Notes: generated from the sequence alone by a model not told the origin. DNA of 64,000 nucleotides from Anaerolineae bacterium (GCA_030432295.1 JAUIHI010000005.1:186001-250000), one strand, 5' to 3'; shown: positions 17,301 to 25,158, numbered from the stretch's first letter. Numbers and translations are program-made.

Positions 17301-17818
17301 TTGCTCTCAAGGCCAACGGCTCTCGACTGGTCTGGTCTACGCCGGAAGAGGTGGGTTGGAGTGAGGATGGGGTACTTGCCCGGCGGTTGGAACCGCCCTG
17401 CCCTGGCGCGTTGGTGGTCAGCCTGCTGCCTGCCGCCGACGGAACCCTCTACGCGGGGACGTTGGCCCACGGCATCTGGCGGCTGGATCTGCTGGCAGTT
17501 GCCCCGTCCTGGCAGGTGGAGGAGTTGCCATATTTCCAGGAACCAGTGGAAATTCCCGCTGGGGAGGAGCGATTAGTCAGCTATTTTCATGCCAACGCGA
17601 ACCAGGCCGCCCAACTGATTGTGCAGGCAGGTATAACGGTCAAAAGGCTGGCTCAGCCGGGTTTTCCTCTGGTTTTGCTCCAACCCAATGCCAATCAACG
17701 CTATGAGATCAGCCAGGGCTGGGTAGTTTTGCTTGTGAAAAATGAAACGACTGGCCTTCTACATGTGTTGGCCCTTCAGGACGCAAATGACAATCTGGCA
17801 GTTATTGCTGTGGGGTGA
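14345..17818 (+). CDS. Large HExxH (gluzincin-like) metalloprotease with C-terminal propeller
   Basis: A 1157-aa protein with no visible signal peptide. The first 90 residues resemble a carboxypeptidase-regulatory-like beta-sandwich. A zinc-protease core shows His567-Glu-x2-His571 ('VILHEMAHALFWLI') and a third-ligand candidate Glu597 in 'ALHEGYAIYLARS', a gluzincin arrangement. From about residue 720 onward come propeller blades, including 'LYVGTLGQGIWRFGV' and 'TLYAGTLAHGIWRLDLL', related to those of the TIR protein upstream. Gaps to its neighbours are 21 and 23 bases, implying one transcript. Substrate and location are unknown. Confidence 0.8.
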   Translation: MAEEFTFPNPATLLIGQVWLEQPLPPGARIRLRRRLAGAIDSLTEGEIGVNGLFRLDYTRPDISGQVLVEVVDRAGNLLVPTMPLPREGLTHPQIVTPDGMRPLGEGEGFGIPTTLPQPEVYWRARYEIPSEQLNRSQDALLQLRNAYEADGRDIGAPEQPADYPWRLQVNPTTGLPKLLRNRLPQALPPMEEVEAVREVVTSTNFSHAVFGVDLSDSFDENFRAQPTIRLDGGGGGTRGLEQNSHLSWSQVYRGANGKEYPVLGGGFRIHGRTSTTDIAITSSYFPLKAGAVDVHVVLSEEEILDRAMAALLALPEMRAKASLLINLLARLEQRRGMLAFLDRLQPLLRWLGLAQAAHTLVQVNRESYFITDGETDRAYPLAIVPYAGAYHLSARVSVALDEPSIWYVDVDVQSGLIVGRPWQPVTHAPFYVNSANAADGPPPGGDFGNAPFGFGAEPSPPLLILPQASGTNGEERATVAVHCQRIYDHFRDTCGAAQRLDSQLQAGQRIRIVLGSNERTQFNYRRNLSQKEIHFEQGQELGIQLNAAGSLLRVFFPARDPEVILHEMAHALFWLINKEPWEDQDVVSPFGRALHEGYAIYLARSVAAGNDATERNQPWARGMYRTTDWGDRWRLARPQREVGADFLRMPNQFPAHSFVQGFHNISLEDYDIGMIWARALWDLRTILGPERTDYLAVQAYPYLYGSIVNFESAADGLIEADVRGEKLNVGAAVNPIFSTRGLVSNDGVFSFVQTPGGTLAAATDGGARIRDAVGWVKDSTPGAEAIAGVVSLAGDGETLYAVAIPPRSAQMNGLPAWRVGLYRRQNDQWAELAGPGATLLGVYVLRRADVNELFLTTTSGVYWAGGGVPVPLGQNVGDQLPAHDLVIYEQAGGQPRLLVAARSASLAVLRVDEYLAGIPAAVWKTLPTFGNSPRLAALAVRSRATPAGPVDELYVGTLGQGIWRFGVNSQFQSANLTQRLEATILALKANGSRLVWSTPEEVGWSEDGVLARRLEPPCPGALVVSLLPAADGTLYAGTLAHGIWRLDLLAVAPSWQVEELPYFQEPVEIPAGEERLVSYFHANANQAAQLIVQAGITVKRLAQPGFPLVLLQPNANQRYEISQGWVVLLVKNETTGLLHVLALQDANDNLAVIAVG

Positions 17819-17841
17819 TGGGTTTGGGGAAGGAGACTGAG

Positions 17842-18897
17842 ATGAAGCGTATAGGAATCGCGTCGATCGTTTGTGTGGAATTGCTCTTCTTGATGTGGTT
17901 GGGGATGGGCCAGGGGTTAGCCGGAGTGGACTGCCATGTGACACACACAGTGCAGGCCGGGGAGACGTTGACGGCCATTGCCGTCCGGTATGACGTGACA
18001 GTGGCGAAACTGTTCGAGCGCAACGCCATCCCCAACCCAAATCTGATACGTGTCGGACAAAAATTGTGTGTGCCTGTGCTGCTGCTGCCTACGGTTGAGA
18101 GTAGTGGCAGCCAGCCAGCAACGGGCACGACAGGAACCACACGCGCTCTGGACCCATCCCCGGCTGGTGTGCTGGACCTGGTGGCCGAGTTTCGCCTGAC
18201 AGATGCCACCCCGTCTGATCAAAAAGCCAGTCGCTGGCTGCTAATGCACACCCAGCCTCTGGGCGTGCGCTACCGGCTACCGGTGGTAGCGGGCAGCCCG
18301 GAGCAGGTGGCCGGAGCGGTCTTTACAAATGCTCTGACTTTGCAGGCTGCCAGCGCCGCCGACGCGCCCTTCCTTTGGTTGATTCCCAATGTCCTGAATC
18401 CGACCGATTCCGCTTCACCGACCTATACGCTCGCTCTCGTAGGCGACCAAACGCCACTGCTGAGGCTGCAATTTGGGATGACACCCACAGCTACGATCAG
18501 CGATCTGCTGATTCTCAGCGACAACACCGGCGGTGGGCTGGAAAGCGGCAGTTGTCAGGTTATCGGTAATCCCGTAGGTGTGTTAGGACGCTCCGCTGGA
18601 GCAGAAGTGCAAATGCGGGTGGAGCTGGGAGCAGGCAATGGGGCCTATGTGGGCTATGACGTGACCAGTCTAGCCTACTGGTCCAGCCCCGACGATCTGG
18701 CCGCCTGCACCACGACACCTGTGGCGCTGGCCTTGCAGTCGGCACCGACGCAGGTGGGCTACCGTCTGCTGTTGTCCCTGCCCAGCTCCACCGGTGGCCC
18801 GACCGCAGGGGAAGGCACAGACGCAGATTGCCAGGATTGGGAAGGCGTGGGGGGCGTCTTTGCTTTGTTGCGCATCCTGTGGGGGTGTCCTGAGTAG
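17842..18897 (+). CDS. Secreted LysM-domain protein
   Basis: A 351-aa protein. A signal peptide or N-terminal anchor (residues 1-30) precedes one LysM repeat, 'HTVQAGETLTAIAVRYDVTV' through GQKLCVP (about residues 34-77), which binds peptidoglycan or chitin-like glycans. A low-complexity linker and a beta-rich domain of unknown type follow (about 105-330). The ATG has GGAGA a few bases before it, and the frame upstream overlaps the previous stop. As third gene of the TIR-protease group it would place part of the system at the cell wall. Confidence 0.85.
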   Translation: MKRIGIASIVCVELLFLMWLGMGQGLAGVDCHVTHTVQAGETLTAIAVRYDVTVAKLFERNAIPNPNLIRVGQKLCVPVLLLPTVESSGSQPATGTTGTTRALDPSPAGVLDLVAEFRLTDATPSDQKASRWLLMHTQPLGVRYRLPVVAGSPEQVAGAVFTNALTLQAASAADAPFLWLIPNVLNPTDSASPTYTLALVGDQTPLLRLQFGMTPTATISDLLILSDNTGGGLESGSCQVIGNPVGVLGRSAGAEVQMRVELGAGNGAYVGYDVTSLAYWSSPDDLAACTTTPVALALQSAPTQVGYRLLLSLPSSTGGPTAGEGTDADCQDWEGVGGVFALLRILWGCPE

Positions 18898-19055
18898 GCT
18901 AGCCGCTAAAGTTCACCCCATTTGTGTACGGGTTTCCCTGAAATACAAAACCGCATTAGAATAGAGGCTGTCAGCAACCGCTGTCCCCAGCCGCTTGCTG
19001 ATGGCTTTATTGCTCGCGCCCATTCCCCCACATACCAAAGAGGAGCCACACCCCA

Positions 19056-20441
19056 ATGTCAACCCCCATCCGTATCAGCGTAATCGGCGCAGGCAGCGCC
19101 CAATTTTCTCTCGGCCTGGTCAAGGACATCTGCCTTACCGCGTCCCTTTCCGGCAGCCTGATCAATTTTATGGACATCGACCCGGAACGGCTGGATATGA
19201 TCCACAAGCTGGGCCAGCGCTATGCCAAGGAACTGGGCACAGACCTGCGCTTTGAATCCACCACCAGCCTGCGGGACAGTTTGCAGGACGCAGATTTCGT
19301 CATCAACACTGCCAGCGCCAGCCCCCACGGCAAGCAGGCCGACAGCCGGGAAGTCGCGGCCAAGTACGGCTACTATCACGGCGGCGGCATCGGAACCGGC
19401 GGCTTCGCCAACCTGGACCTGATGCTGGGCGTGGCCCGCACAATGGAGGAAATCTGCCCGGACGCCTGGCTCATCCAGTCCGGCAATCCGGTCTACGAAG
19501 GCTGTACGCTGATGACCCGCGAGACGAGCATCAAAGTCTGCGGACTCTGCCACGGCCACTACGGCGTCTACAGCATTGGCCGGGTGCTGGGAATGGATGA
19601 AGCGGACATCACCTGGCAGGCGCCGGGGCTGAACCACAACATTTGGCTCACCCACTTCTACTACAAAGGCGAGGAAGCCTATCCTCTGTTGGACGAGTGG
19701 ATTGCCAGCCAGGGCGAGGAATACTGGAACAACCACATTGCCGAGCGCACCCACGACATTCAGATGAGCCGGGGCACGATCCACCAGTACCGGATGTTTG
19801 GCCTGATGCCTATCGGCGACACTCCCCGTCGCGGCGGCTGGTGGTATCACACGGACATTGAGACAAAGATGCACTGGTTCGGCCAGCCCTGGGGCGGCCC
19901 GGACACCCACCTGGCCCGGCCTCTCTTTGTGAAAAACCTGGAGCAGCGCCTGGCCGAGATGACCCGGCTTGCCAACGATCCCCAGGCCAGTCTGGTCGAA
20001 TCTTTGGGCGGCGAGAAGACCCGGGAGCAGCAGGTGCCGATTATCGACGGGCTGGTCAACAACAACGAAGGCCAGTTCCAGGTGAACGTGCCTAACTACG
20101 GCGCGCTGGCCGGTGTCCCGGACGATGTGGTGGTGGAAGTGCCCGCGATTGTCAACAAAAAGGGTATCCAGCCCATCCGGGTGGAACCCCTGCCCGAAAA
20201 GATTATGTACACCCAAATCCTGCCCGAATGGCTGGATATGGAGCGGGACCTGTTGGCCTATCACACCGGCGACCGTTCCCTGCTTCTGTGGAATGCGTTG
20301 CAGGCGGGCCAGACCAATTCCTACGATCAGGCGACCGCCGCCTTTGAGGACCTGATGGCGATGGCAGGCAACGAAGCGTCCAACGAGCACTACGGTTGGG
20401 AGATGGGCCAGGAGATGCTGCTGGAGAAGGTGAAGAAATAG
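19056..20441 (+). CDS. Family 4 glycosidase (alpha-glucosidase/alpha-galactosidase, NAD and Mn dependent)
   Basis: A 461-aa protein. The N-terminal NAD-binding site is 'ISVIGAGSAQFSLGLVKDI'. Metal-site residues are Cys165-His166 in 'VCGLCHGHYG' and His194 in 'GLNHNIWLT'; 'LIQSGNPVYEG' is also a GH4 hallmark. These enzymes split glycosides by an oxidation-elimination mechanism in the cytosol. The CHG pattern fits the alpha-glucosidase/galactosidase/glucuronidase group rather than 6-phospho-glycosidases, but the substrate is not certain. AGAGGAG precedes the ATG. A 20-bp-arm hairpin follows the gene. Confidence 0.92.
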   Translation: MSTPIRISVIGAGSAQFSLGLVKDICLTASLSGSLINFMDIDPERLDMIHKLGQRYAKELGTDLRFESTTSLRDSLQDADFVINTASASPHGKQADSREVAAKYGYYHGGGIGTGGFANLDLMLGVARTMEEICPDAWLIQSGNPVYEGCTLMTRETSIKVCGLCHGHYGVYSIGRVLGMDEADITWQAPGLNHNIWLTHFYYKGEEAYPLLDEWIASQGEEYWNNHIAERTHDIQMSRGTIHQYRMFGLMPIGDTPRRGGWWYHTDIETKMHWFGQPWGGPDTHLARPLFVKNLEQRLAEMTRLANDPQASLVESLGGEKTREQQVPIIDGLVNNNEGQFQVNVPNYGALAGVPDDVVVEVPAIVNKKGIQPIRVEPLPEKIMYTQILPEWLDMERDLLAYHTGDRSLLLWNALQAGQTNSYDQATAAFEDLMAMAGNEASNEHYGWEMGQEMLLEKVKK

Positions 20442-20450
20442 GAGAAGGGA

Positions 20451-20501
20451 TGACAGGATGAAGGGATGATGGGAGTGTGTTATCATCCCTTCATCCTGTC
20501 A
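20451..20501. repeat. Perfect 20-bp-arm hairpin after the GH4 gene
   Basis: Arms 20451-20470 and 20482-20501 (TGACAGGATGAAGGGATGAT and complement) enclose an 11-base loop. There is no T-run. The left arm lies 10 bases after the stop codon. Confidence 0.8.
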
Positions 20502-20523
20502 GTGACATAAAGGAAGGTGTGAG

Positions 20524-20748
20524 ATGGAAGACTATCGCTCTCGAATTACGTTGGAACCAGGCAAAAGAAGTGGTAAGCCCTGTGTGCGCGGGATGCGGAT
20601 TACAGTTTATGACGTACTATCCTATCTCGCTGCCGGTATGAGTATCCCGGAGATTCTGGATGATTTCCCATATCTTACCATTGAAGACATCCTCGCCTGT
20701 TTGGGCTACGCGGCTGACCGAGAACGACAGGTGTTAGTCGCACAATGA
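20524..20748 (+). CDS. DUF433 antitoxin-like protein
   Basis: A 74-aa protein with the DUF433 pattern: 'KPCVRGMRITVYDVLSYLAAG', then 'PEILDDFPYLTIEDILACLGYAA'. DUF433 proteins are small helix-turn-helix antitoxins usually paired with a PIN-like toxin, as here. AAGGAAGGTG precedes the ATG. The stop overlaps the toxin start by four bases (ATGA). Confidence 0.9.
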   Translation: MEDYRSRITLEPGKRSGKPCVRGMRITVYDVLSYLAAGMSIPEILDDFPYLTIEDILACLGYAADRERQVLVAQ

Positions 20749-21077
20749 AACTTCTTCTCGACCAGAATCTTTCACCACAATTGGTCTATCGTTTGGCTGA
20801 TCTGTTCCCTGGCTCACTCCACGTATCGACTGCTGGTTTGGGAAGCGCGGATGACAAAGATGTCTGGCACTACGCCGAGGCAGAAGGATTCACGATCGTA
20901 ACCAAAGATGCCGATTTCAACGATCTGGCTGTTATACTTGCCTCGCCTCCACAAGTGATCTGGCTACGTTTGGGAAACTGCACAACAAAGCAGGTCGAGA
21001 CCCATCTCAGAGCGAATGTCGAGATAATCGAAGCATTCTCCCTCAACCCAGATGCAGGTGTATTGGAACTCTCTTGA
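20745..21077 (+). CDS. DUF5615 PIN-like toxin
   Basis: A 110-aa protein with 'MKLLLDQNLSPQLVYRLAD' and 'TIVTKDADFNDLA', whose acidic residues match the PIN-like DUF5615/Mut7-C nuclease fold. With the upstream DUF433 gene it forms a probable type II toxin-antitoxin pair, the toxin being an RNase by family inference. Its stop codon lies within or next to the start of a third gene. Confidence 0.9.
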   Translation: MKLLLDQNLSPQLVYRLADLFPGSLHVSTAGLGSADDKDVWHYAEAEGFTIVTKDADFNDLAVILASPPQVIWLRLGNCTTKQVETHLRANVEIIEAFSLNPDAGVLELS

Positions 21078-21085
21078 GCAGAACA

Positions 21086-21919
21086 ATGAATCCACTTCCA
21101 GATACCATCCCCACCGGCCACATCGACGACGCAAACTCCATGCGCGGGGTGATCGACGCGCTGCGGGCACTCCACGGCCCGGACTACGATTTTGCTGTGC
21201 GTAGCTGGCGCGGGATGATCACTTTTGGTTCGTCGCCGGGACGGACGCGCCACTTCTTTGTGGTGAAGGCGAGCCAGACCTGCCAGGTTTTCCGAAACCT
21301 GGCAGGTCTTTCCAGCGCGCTCTGGCCCGGTGACGTTTTCTGCGTCAACGCAGGCGACGAGCCGATCCGGGTGGAGGGGGACTGCGTCGCCTTTGAGGTG
21401 GCGACGGAAGCCACGGGCTACCCCGCGCCCCGTGTCGTCCATCTGCGCGAACTGGGTGATTTCCCCGGCGGCTGTGCGGCCTATCCCGGCGCGTTCCGGC
21501 GGGAAGCGCTGCCCCCCGTGCGCCCGGCAGCAAATGCTTCGGACCGCCGGGGCGTCAACCGGGTCAACGAACACACCCTGGACATGCGCATCGACCGCAC
21601 ACCGCCGCCCATCCGCCACTGCCACGGGCCGGTGGCGATCGGCCCGGACGCGACAGTCAACCACTCGGAGACGGCGATTCTCCTGCCCCGCTCGCGTTAC
21701 AATCTGCCCGAAGTGGACAGAACGGACGGGGGCCACGTCGTCATCTACACCGCTCCATTGGGCGACCCATCCGCGCAGGTGACGATTCCTGTGCGCCCCG
21801 GCTCGGTGATTGTCACCCCGGCCAGCGATGGGCAGGTGATGGGCCACGCTTTCGAGAACGCTTTTGCTATGCTCATCGCCATCCCCGGTTTCGTCGCGCC
21901 CTATCATATGCTGGAATAA
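21086..21919 (+). CDS. Cupin-like protein of unknown function with an intragenic repeat
   Basis: A 277-aa protein with no clear named family; beta-rich segments and 'ALLPRSRYNLPEV'-like and 'PVRPGSVIVTPASDGQVMGH' stretches suggest a bicupin fold, comparable to sugar-isomerase-like cupins. The ATG at 21086 is chosen; a TTG at 21074 overlapping the toxin stop (TTGA) is possible and would couple translation. A perfect 34-base REP-like hairpin (21276-21309) is translated as part of residues 64-75 (QTCQVFRNLAGL), an insertion relative to the likely ancestral gene. Function is unknown. Confidence 0.7.
   Translation: MNPLPDTIPTGHIDDANSMRGVIDALRALHGPDYDFAVRSWRGMITFGSSPGRTRHFFVVKASQTCQVFRNLAGLSSALWPGDVFCVNAGDEPIRVEGDCVAFEVATEATGYPAPRVVHLRELGDFPGGCAAYPGAFRREALPPVRPAANASDRRGVNRVNEHTLDMRIDRTPPPIRHCHGPVAIGPDATVNHSETAILLPRSRYNLPEVDRTDGGHVVIYTAPLGDPSAQVTIPVRPGSVIVTPASDGQVMGHAFENAFAMLIAIPGFVAPYHMLE
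21276..21309. repeat. REP-like hairpin inside a coding sequence
   Basis: The 15-bp arms AGACCTGCCAGGTTT (21276-21290) and complement (21295-21309) enclose the loop TCCG. It is the same family as the intergenic hairpin at 11338-11376. The reading frame stays open through it. Confidence 0.88.
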
Positions 21920-21925
21920 TCGCTG

Positions 21926-21991
21926 AACCACAAAGGCACAAAAGCACAAAGAAAATGACGAATAATTGCTTTTCTTCGTGCCTTTGTGGTT
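21926..21991. repeat. CACAAAGGCAC-type hairpin repeat
   Basis: Arms AACCACAAAGGCAC (21926-21939) and complement (21978-21991). Near-identical words occur at 63453-63523 and partly at 48329-48345. It lies just after the cupin-like gene, before the permease. Confidence 0.75.
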
Positions 21992-22035
21992 GAACAGTCA
22001 GTTGTCCACAGCTACTTCTCAAAAGGACTTTGGTA

Positions 22036-24882
22036 GTGTCTTTTTTTTCTCGCTTTGTTATCCGCCCCCTGCGCATCTTCGGCGGTCTGGTGGTTCTTAC
22101 CCTGAAACGTCTGCGCAGCCAACCGGGGCTGGCTACCCTGGCTGTATTGCAGATTATTCTTTCTGTGGGGCTGCTGACCAGCGCTGGCTTCTTTGCCCAG
22201 GCCGTGGACCGGGTGATTCTGCAGCAGGAGTTGGACCGGTTGAGCCGCGCCACGGGCAGACCGCCCTTCTCCACCCGTGTCTACTACTTCCCCTCCTCCC
22301 GCAAACCGATGGATGTGGCCGCAGCCGAAGCCGCCGGGCGCAGCATTGCCGAAACCCTCTCCGCGGAGATCGGTCTGCCTATCGGCCAGGCCATTACCCA
22401 ACTGGAAAGCGGCAATATGATGCTGCTGCCGCCGCCCAACGATACCCGCTATGACAGCACCAGCGCGTTTCTGGCGACAACCAACCTGATCTTTATCCAG
22501 GAAGTGGGCCAGCATATGGAAATTCTGGCGGGCGACCCCCTGGACGACGGCGGTCGCTCCAGCGGGGATGTGCTGGATGTCTGGATGCACCGGGAAATGG
22601 CGGCGTCCCTGGGCATGAATGTGGGGGAGATGTTTACGATTGCGCCCACAATCAACCAATTGCCCACACTGATTCGGGTGCAGGGGGTCTGGCAGGCTAC
22701 CGACGCCAGTGAAGCCTACTGGTTTCGCAACCCGGACACGACGCTGAAAGATGCCCTGCTCGTGCGCGGCCAGGACTACGTGGACCGAATCCAGCCCCTG
22801 ATCGCGGGCGGCTCCCGTTTTGCCAGTTGGCAGATCGCCCTGGACGACAGTCAACTGAACCCTGCCTCCGCCCGGGCCTATGCCCTGGGCTTCGAGCGGG
22901 GTATGGCTGTGATCAACAAATATGTGCCCGGGGCCAAACTGGACGTCTCCGCGCTGGATTCTCTGAAGGATTTTGTGGGGCGCAAGACCGCGCTGACTGT
23001 TCTGCTGCTCGGCTTCAATATCCCGGCTCTGGGTTTTCTGCTCTACTTTCTGATTCTGCTTTCGGCTATCATTGCCCGCTCTCAGCAGCGGGAAACGTCC
23101 CTGATGGTGAGCCGGGGTGCCCGGGTGGTGGATGTGTTGGGGCTGGTGATGGTGGAGGAGTTCCTGCTCTTTGTGGTGGGCACGCCTCTGGGCATCGGCG
23201 CGGGTATGGCCCTGGCCTGGGGAATGGGCTATACAGACAGTTTCCTCACTTTCACCGAACGCCCGCTCCTGCCCGTCTCGCTCCAGGGGATCGACTACAC
23301 CCTCATCGGCGTGGCTCTGGTCGTCTCTCTGCTGGCCCGGCTGCTGCCTGCCCTGCGCTCCACCCGCAAAAGCATTGTGGAGTACGAATCCAGCTATGGC
23401 CGCCCCCAGGAGTCACCCCTGTGGCGACGGGCCTATCTGGACTTTCTGCTGATTGTACCGACGGTCTACGCCTATCAACAATTGTCCAACCGGGAAGCGC
23501 TGGTTCTGCTGGTCCAGGACAATACGGACGAACTTTTCCAGGACCCGCTGCTCCTGCTCGTGCCCGCGCTCTTTATCTTCACCGCCTCCCTGCTGGTCAT
23601 GCGCTTCTTCCCCCTGCTGATGAATCTGCTCGACGCCATCGCCAGTAGCCTGCCCTGGACCGCGCCCCACTTGGCCCTGCGCCAGTTGGGACGCTACAGC
23701 CACAGCTATCTCAACCCGCTTCTGCTCGTCGTTATCTGTCTGGGGCTGGGCATCTACACCCATTCGATGGCCGCCAGCCTGGACCAGTGGCTGGTGGACC
23801 GGATGTATTATCAGGTGGGCGCGGATGTGGCCTTCACCCCCTATTCCGAAGCCACCGCGGACGCAGTGGGCGGGGAGTGGATTCCCCCGATTTCGGACTT
23901 TGCCCAGTTGCCCGGGGTGGAGCGGGCTACCCGGGTGGGGGATTATGACGCGCGTATGGAAGTGGGCGGCGGGCGCAGCGCGTCTGTGCGCTTTCTGGCC
24001 GTAGACCGGGCAGAGTTTGCACCTGTGGCCTGGTTTCGGCGGGACTTTGCCGGTGAATCCCTGGGCAGTCTGATGAATCGGCTGGCGACTTCACCGGACA
24101 GCATTCTGGTCGCCCAGCACTTTATGGCCCAAAATTTATTAAAAGTGGGCGATGTCATCCCCCTGTGGGTGACCCTGGATACGGGTTTTCGCTTCCAGTC
24201 CCAATTTACGATTGTGGGGGTCTACTCGCTCTTTCCCACCACCGAAGAAGCAGAAAACGCGGTCATCGGCAATATGGACTATCTGGCGCTGCTGGCCGGG
24301 GCCACCTTCCCCCACAACATCTGGCTGCAGGTGCAGGAGGGGACCGACAGCAAAAAGCTGCTGAAAGCGGTCGAGTCCCTGGGGGTAGACGGGGCCAAAT
24401 GGCATGACAGCCGGGCGCTGATCGCTGAGGAGAAGGCCAAGACCGAGCGGGTGGGCATCTTTGGAACCCTCACTGTCGGTTTTCTGGCTGCGGCGCTGAT
24501 GGCGGTGCTGGCCCTGCTTGTGCATAGCTACGCCTCGCTGCAGGAGCGGCTCTTTCAGTTCGGGGTGCTGCGGGCCATCGGCGCGCAGCGTCGTCAACTG
24601 ATGGCTCAACTGACGATTGAGTACGGCCTGCTCGTCGTCTACGGCACAATCGCTGGCTCGTTTATCGGCGCGTATGCGTCGGAACTCTTCACCCCCTTCT
24701 TCCGTTCGGCTTCCCAGTCCAAAGTGATGCTCCCGCCCCTGATGCCCATCATCGCCCAGGACGAGGTGATCCGCCTGACTCTTATTTTCGGCCTCATCAT
24801 CATTTTCGTCGAACTGGCCGCCACAGCCCAGGCTATGCAGCGGCGGCTGTTTGAAATTATGCGGATGGGGAATCAGGGATAG
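22036..24882 (+). CDS. FtsX/MacB-type ABC permease protein (large, no ATPase next to it)
   Basis: A 948-aa membrane protein. One helix lies near residues 25-50, with a large extracytoplasmic domain after it. A first FtsX domain follows (helices around 320-445, including 'GFNIPALGFLLYFLILLSAI'), then a second extracytoplasmic domain, and a second FtsX domain (about 805-935, 'GTLTVGFLAAALMAVLALLVHSYA'). Such permeases work in lipoprotein or substrate export or as mechanical signal transducers together with an ATPase. No ATPase gene is adjacent. GTG at 22036 is chosen for AAAAGGA at 22021-22027; an in-frame TTG lies six bases upstream. Confidence 0.85.
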   Translation: MSFFSRFVIRPLRIFGGLVVLTLKRLRSQPGLATLAVLQIILSVGLLTSAGFFAQAVDRVILQQELDRLSRATGRPPFSTRVYYFPSSRKPMDVAAAEAAGRSIAETLSAEIGLPIGQAITQLESGNMMLLPPPNDTRYDSTSAFLATTNLIFIQEVGQHMEILAGDPLDDGGRSSGDVLDVWMHREMAASLGMNVGEMFTIAPTINQLPTLIRVQGVWQATDASEAYWFRNPDTTLKDALLVRGQDYVDRIQPLIAGGSRFASWQIALDDSQLNPASARAYALGFERGMAVINKYVPGAKLDVSALDSLKDFVGRKTALTVLLLGFNIPALGFLLYFLILLSAIIARSQQRETSLMVSRGARVVDVLGLVMVEEFLLFVVGTPLGIGAGMALAWGMGYTDSFLTFTERPLLPVSLQGIDYTLIGVALVVSLLARLLPALRSTRKSIVEYESSYGRPQESPLWRRAYLDFLLIVPTVYAYQQLSNREALVLLVQDNTDELFQDPLLLLVPALFIFTASLLVMRFFPLLMNLLDAIASSLPWTAPHLALRQLGRYSHSYLNPLLLVVICLGLGIYTHSMAASLDQWLVDRMYYQVGADVAFTPYSEATADAVGGEWIPPISDFAQLPGVERATRVGDYDARMEVGGGRSASVRFLAVDRAEFAPVAWFRRDFAGESLGSLMNRLATSPDSILVAQHFMAQNLLKVGDVIPLWVTLDTGFRFQSQFTIVGVYSLFPTTEEAENAVIGNMDYLALLAGATFPHNIWLQVQEGTDSKKLLKAVESLGVDGAKWHDSRALIAEEKAKTERVGIFGTLTVGFLAAALMAVLALLVHSYASLQERLFQFGVLRAIGAQRRQLMAQLTIEYGLLVVYGTIAGSFIGAYASELFTPFFRSASQSKVMLPPLMPIIAQDEVIRLTLIFGLIIIFVELAATAQAMQRRLFEIMRMGNQG

Positions 24883-24905
24883 GAACAACAGATATTGGGT
24901 ATTGG

Positions 24906-24920
24906 ATATTGTGAAGTGGT
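24906..24920. repeat. 15-bp direct repeat flanking MITE family 2, left
   Basis: ATATTGTGAAGTGGT ends exactly where the element begins and is repeated exactly at 25067-25081, directly after its other end. Confidence 0.85.
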
Positions 24921-25066
24921 TGTAGTAGTCAAGAAGATGGTGGAAGTTTCAACGCAAAGAGGCAAAGGAGCAGAGACGCAAAGAAATCGCTTTTTTCTCT
25001 GTGCCTTTGCCTCTTTGCATCTTTGCGTTAAGAAATAGCCATTCCACCATCCCGTTGACCAGTACA
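24921..25066. mobile_element. MITE-like element, family 2, copy B (146 bp)
   Basis: The length and ends are the same as copy A at 4211-4356, with the same internal hairpin. It is bordered on both sides by the 15-bp direct repeat ATATTGTGAAGTGGT, taken as a target duplication. There is no coding capacity. It is inserted between the permease gene and a cupin gene. Confidence 0.85.
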
Positions 25067-25081
25067 ATATTGTGAAGTGGT
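25067..25081. repeat. 15-bp direct repeat flanking MITE family 2, right
   Basis: An exact copy of 24906-24920. Confidence 0.85.
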
Positions 25082-25158
25082 GCTGTGCGCGACGAACGAT
25101 CAATACCCAATACCTACTATCCAATATCTTCTACCCGATCCTAAAGGAGTACTCTGTC

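Noticed and set aside
19059-20486. Open frame of 475 residues on the minus strand
   Set aside because: It is antisense to the GH4 gene, with composition typical of a shadow frame.
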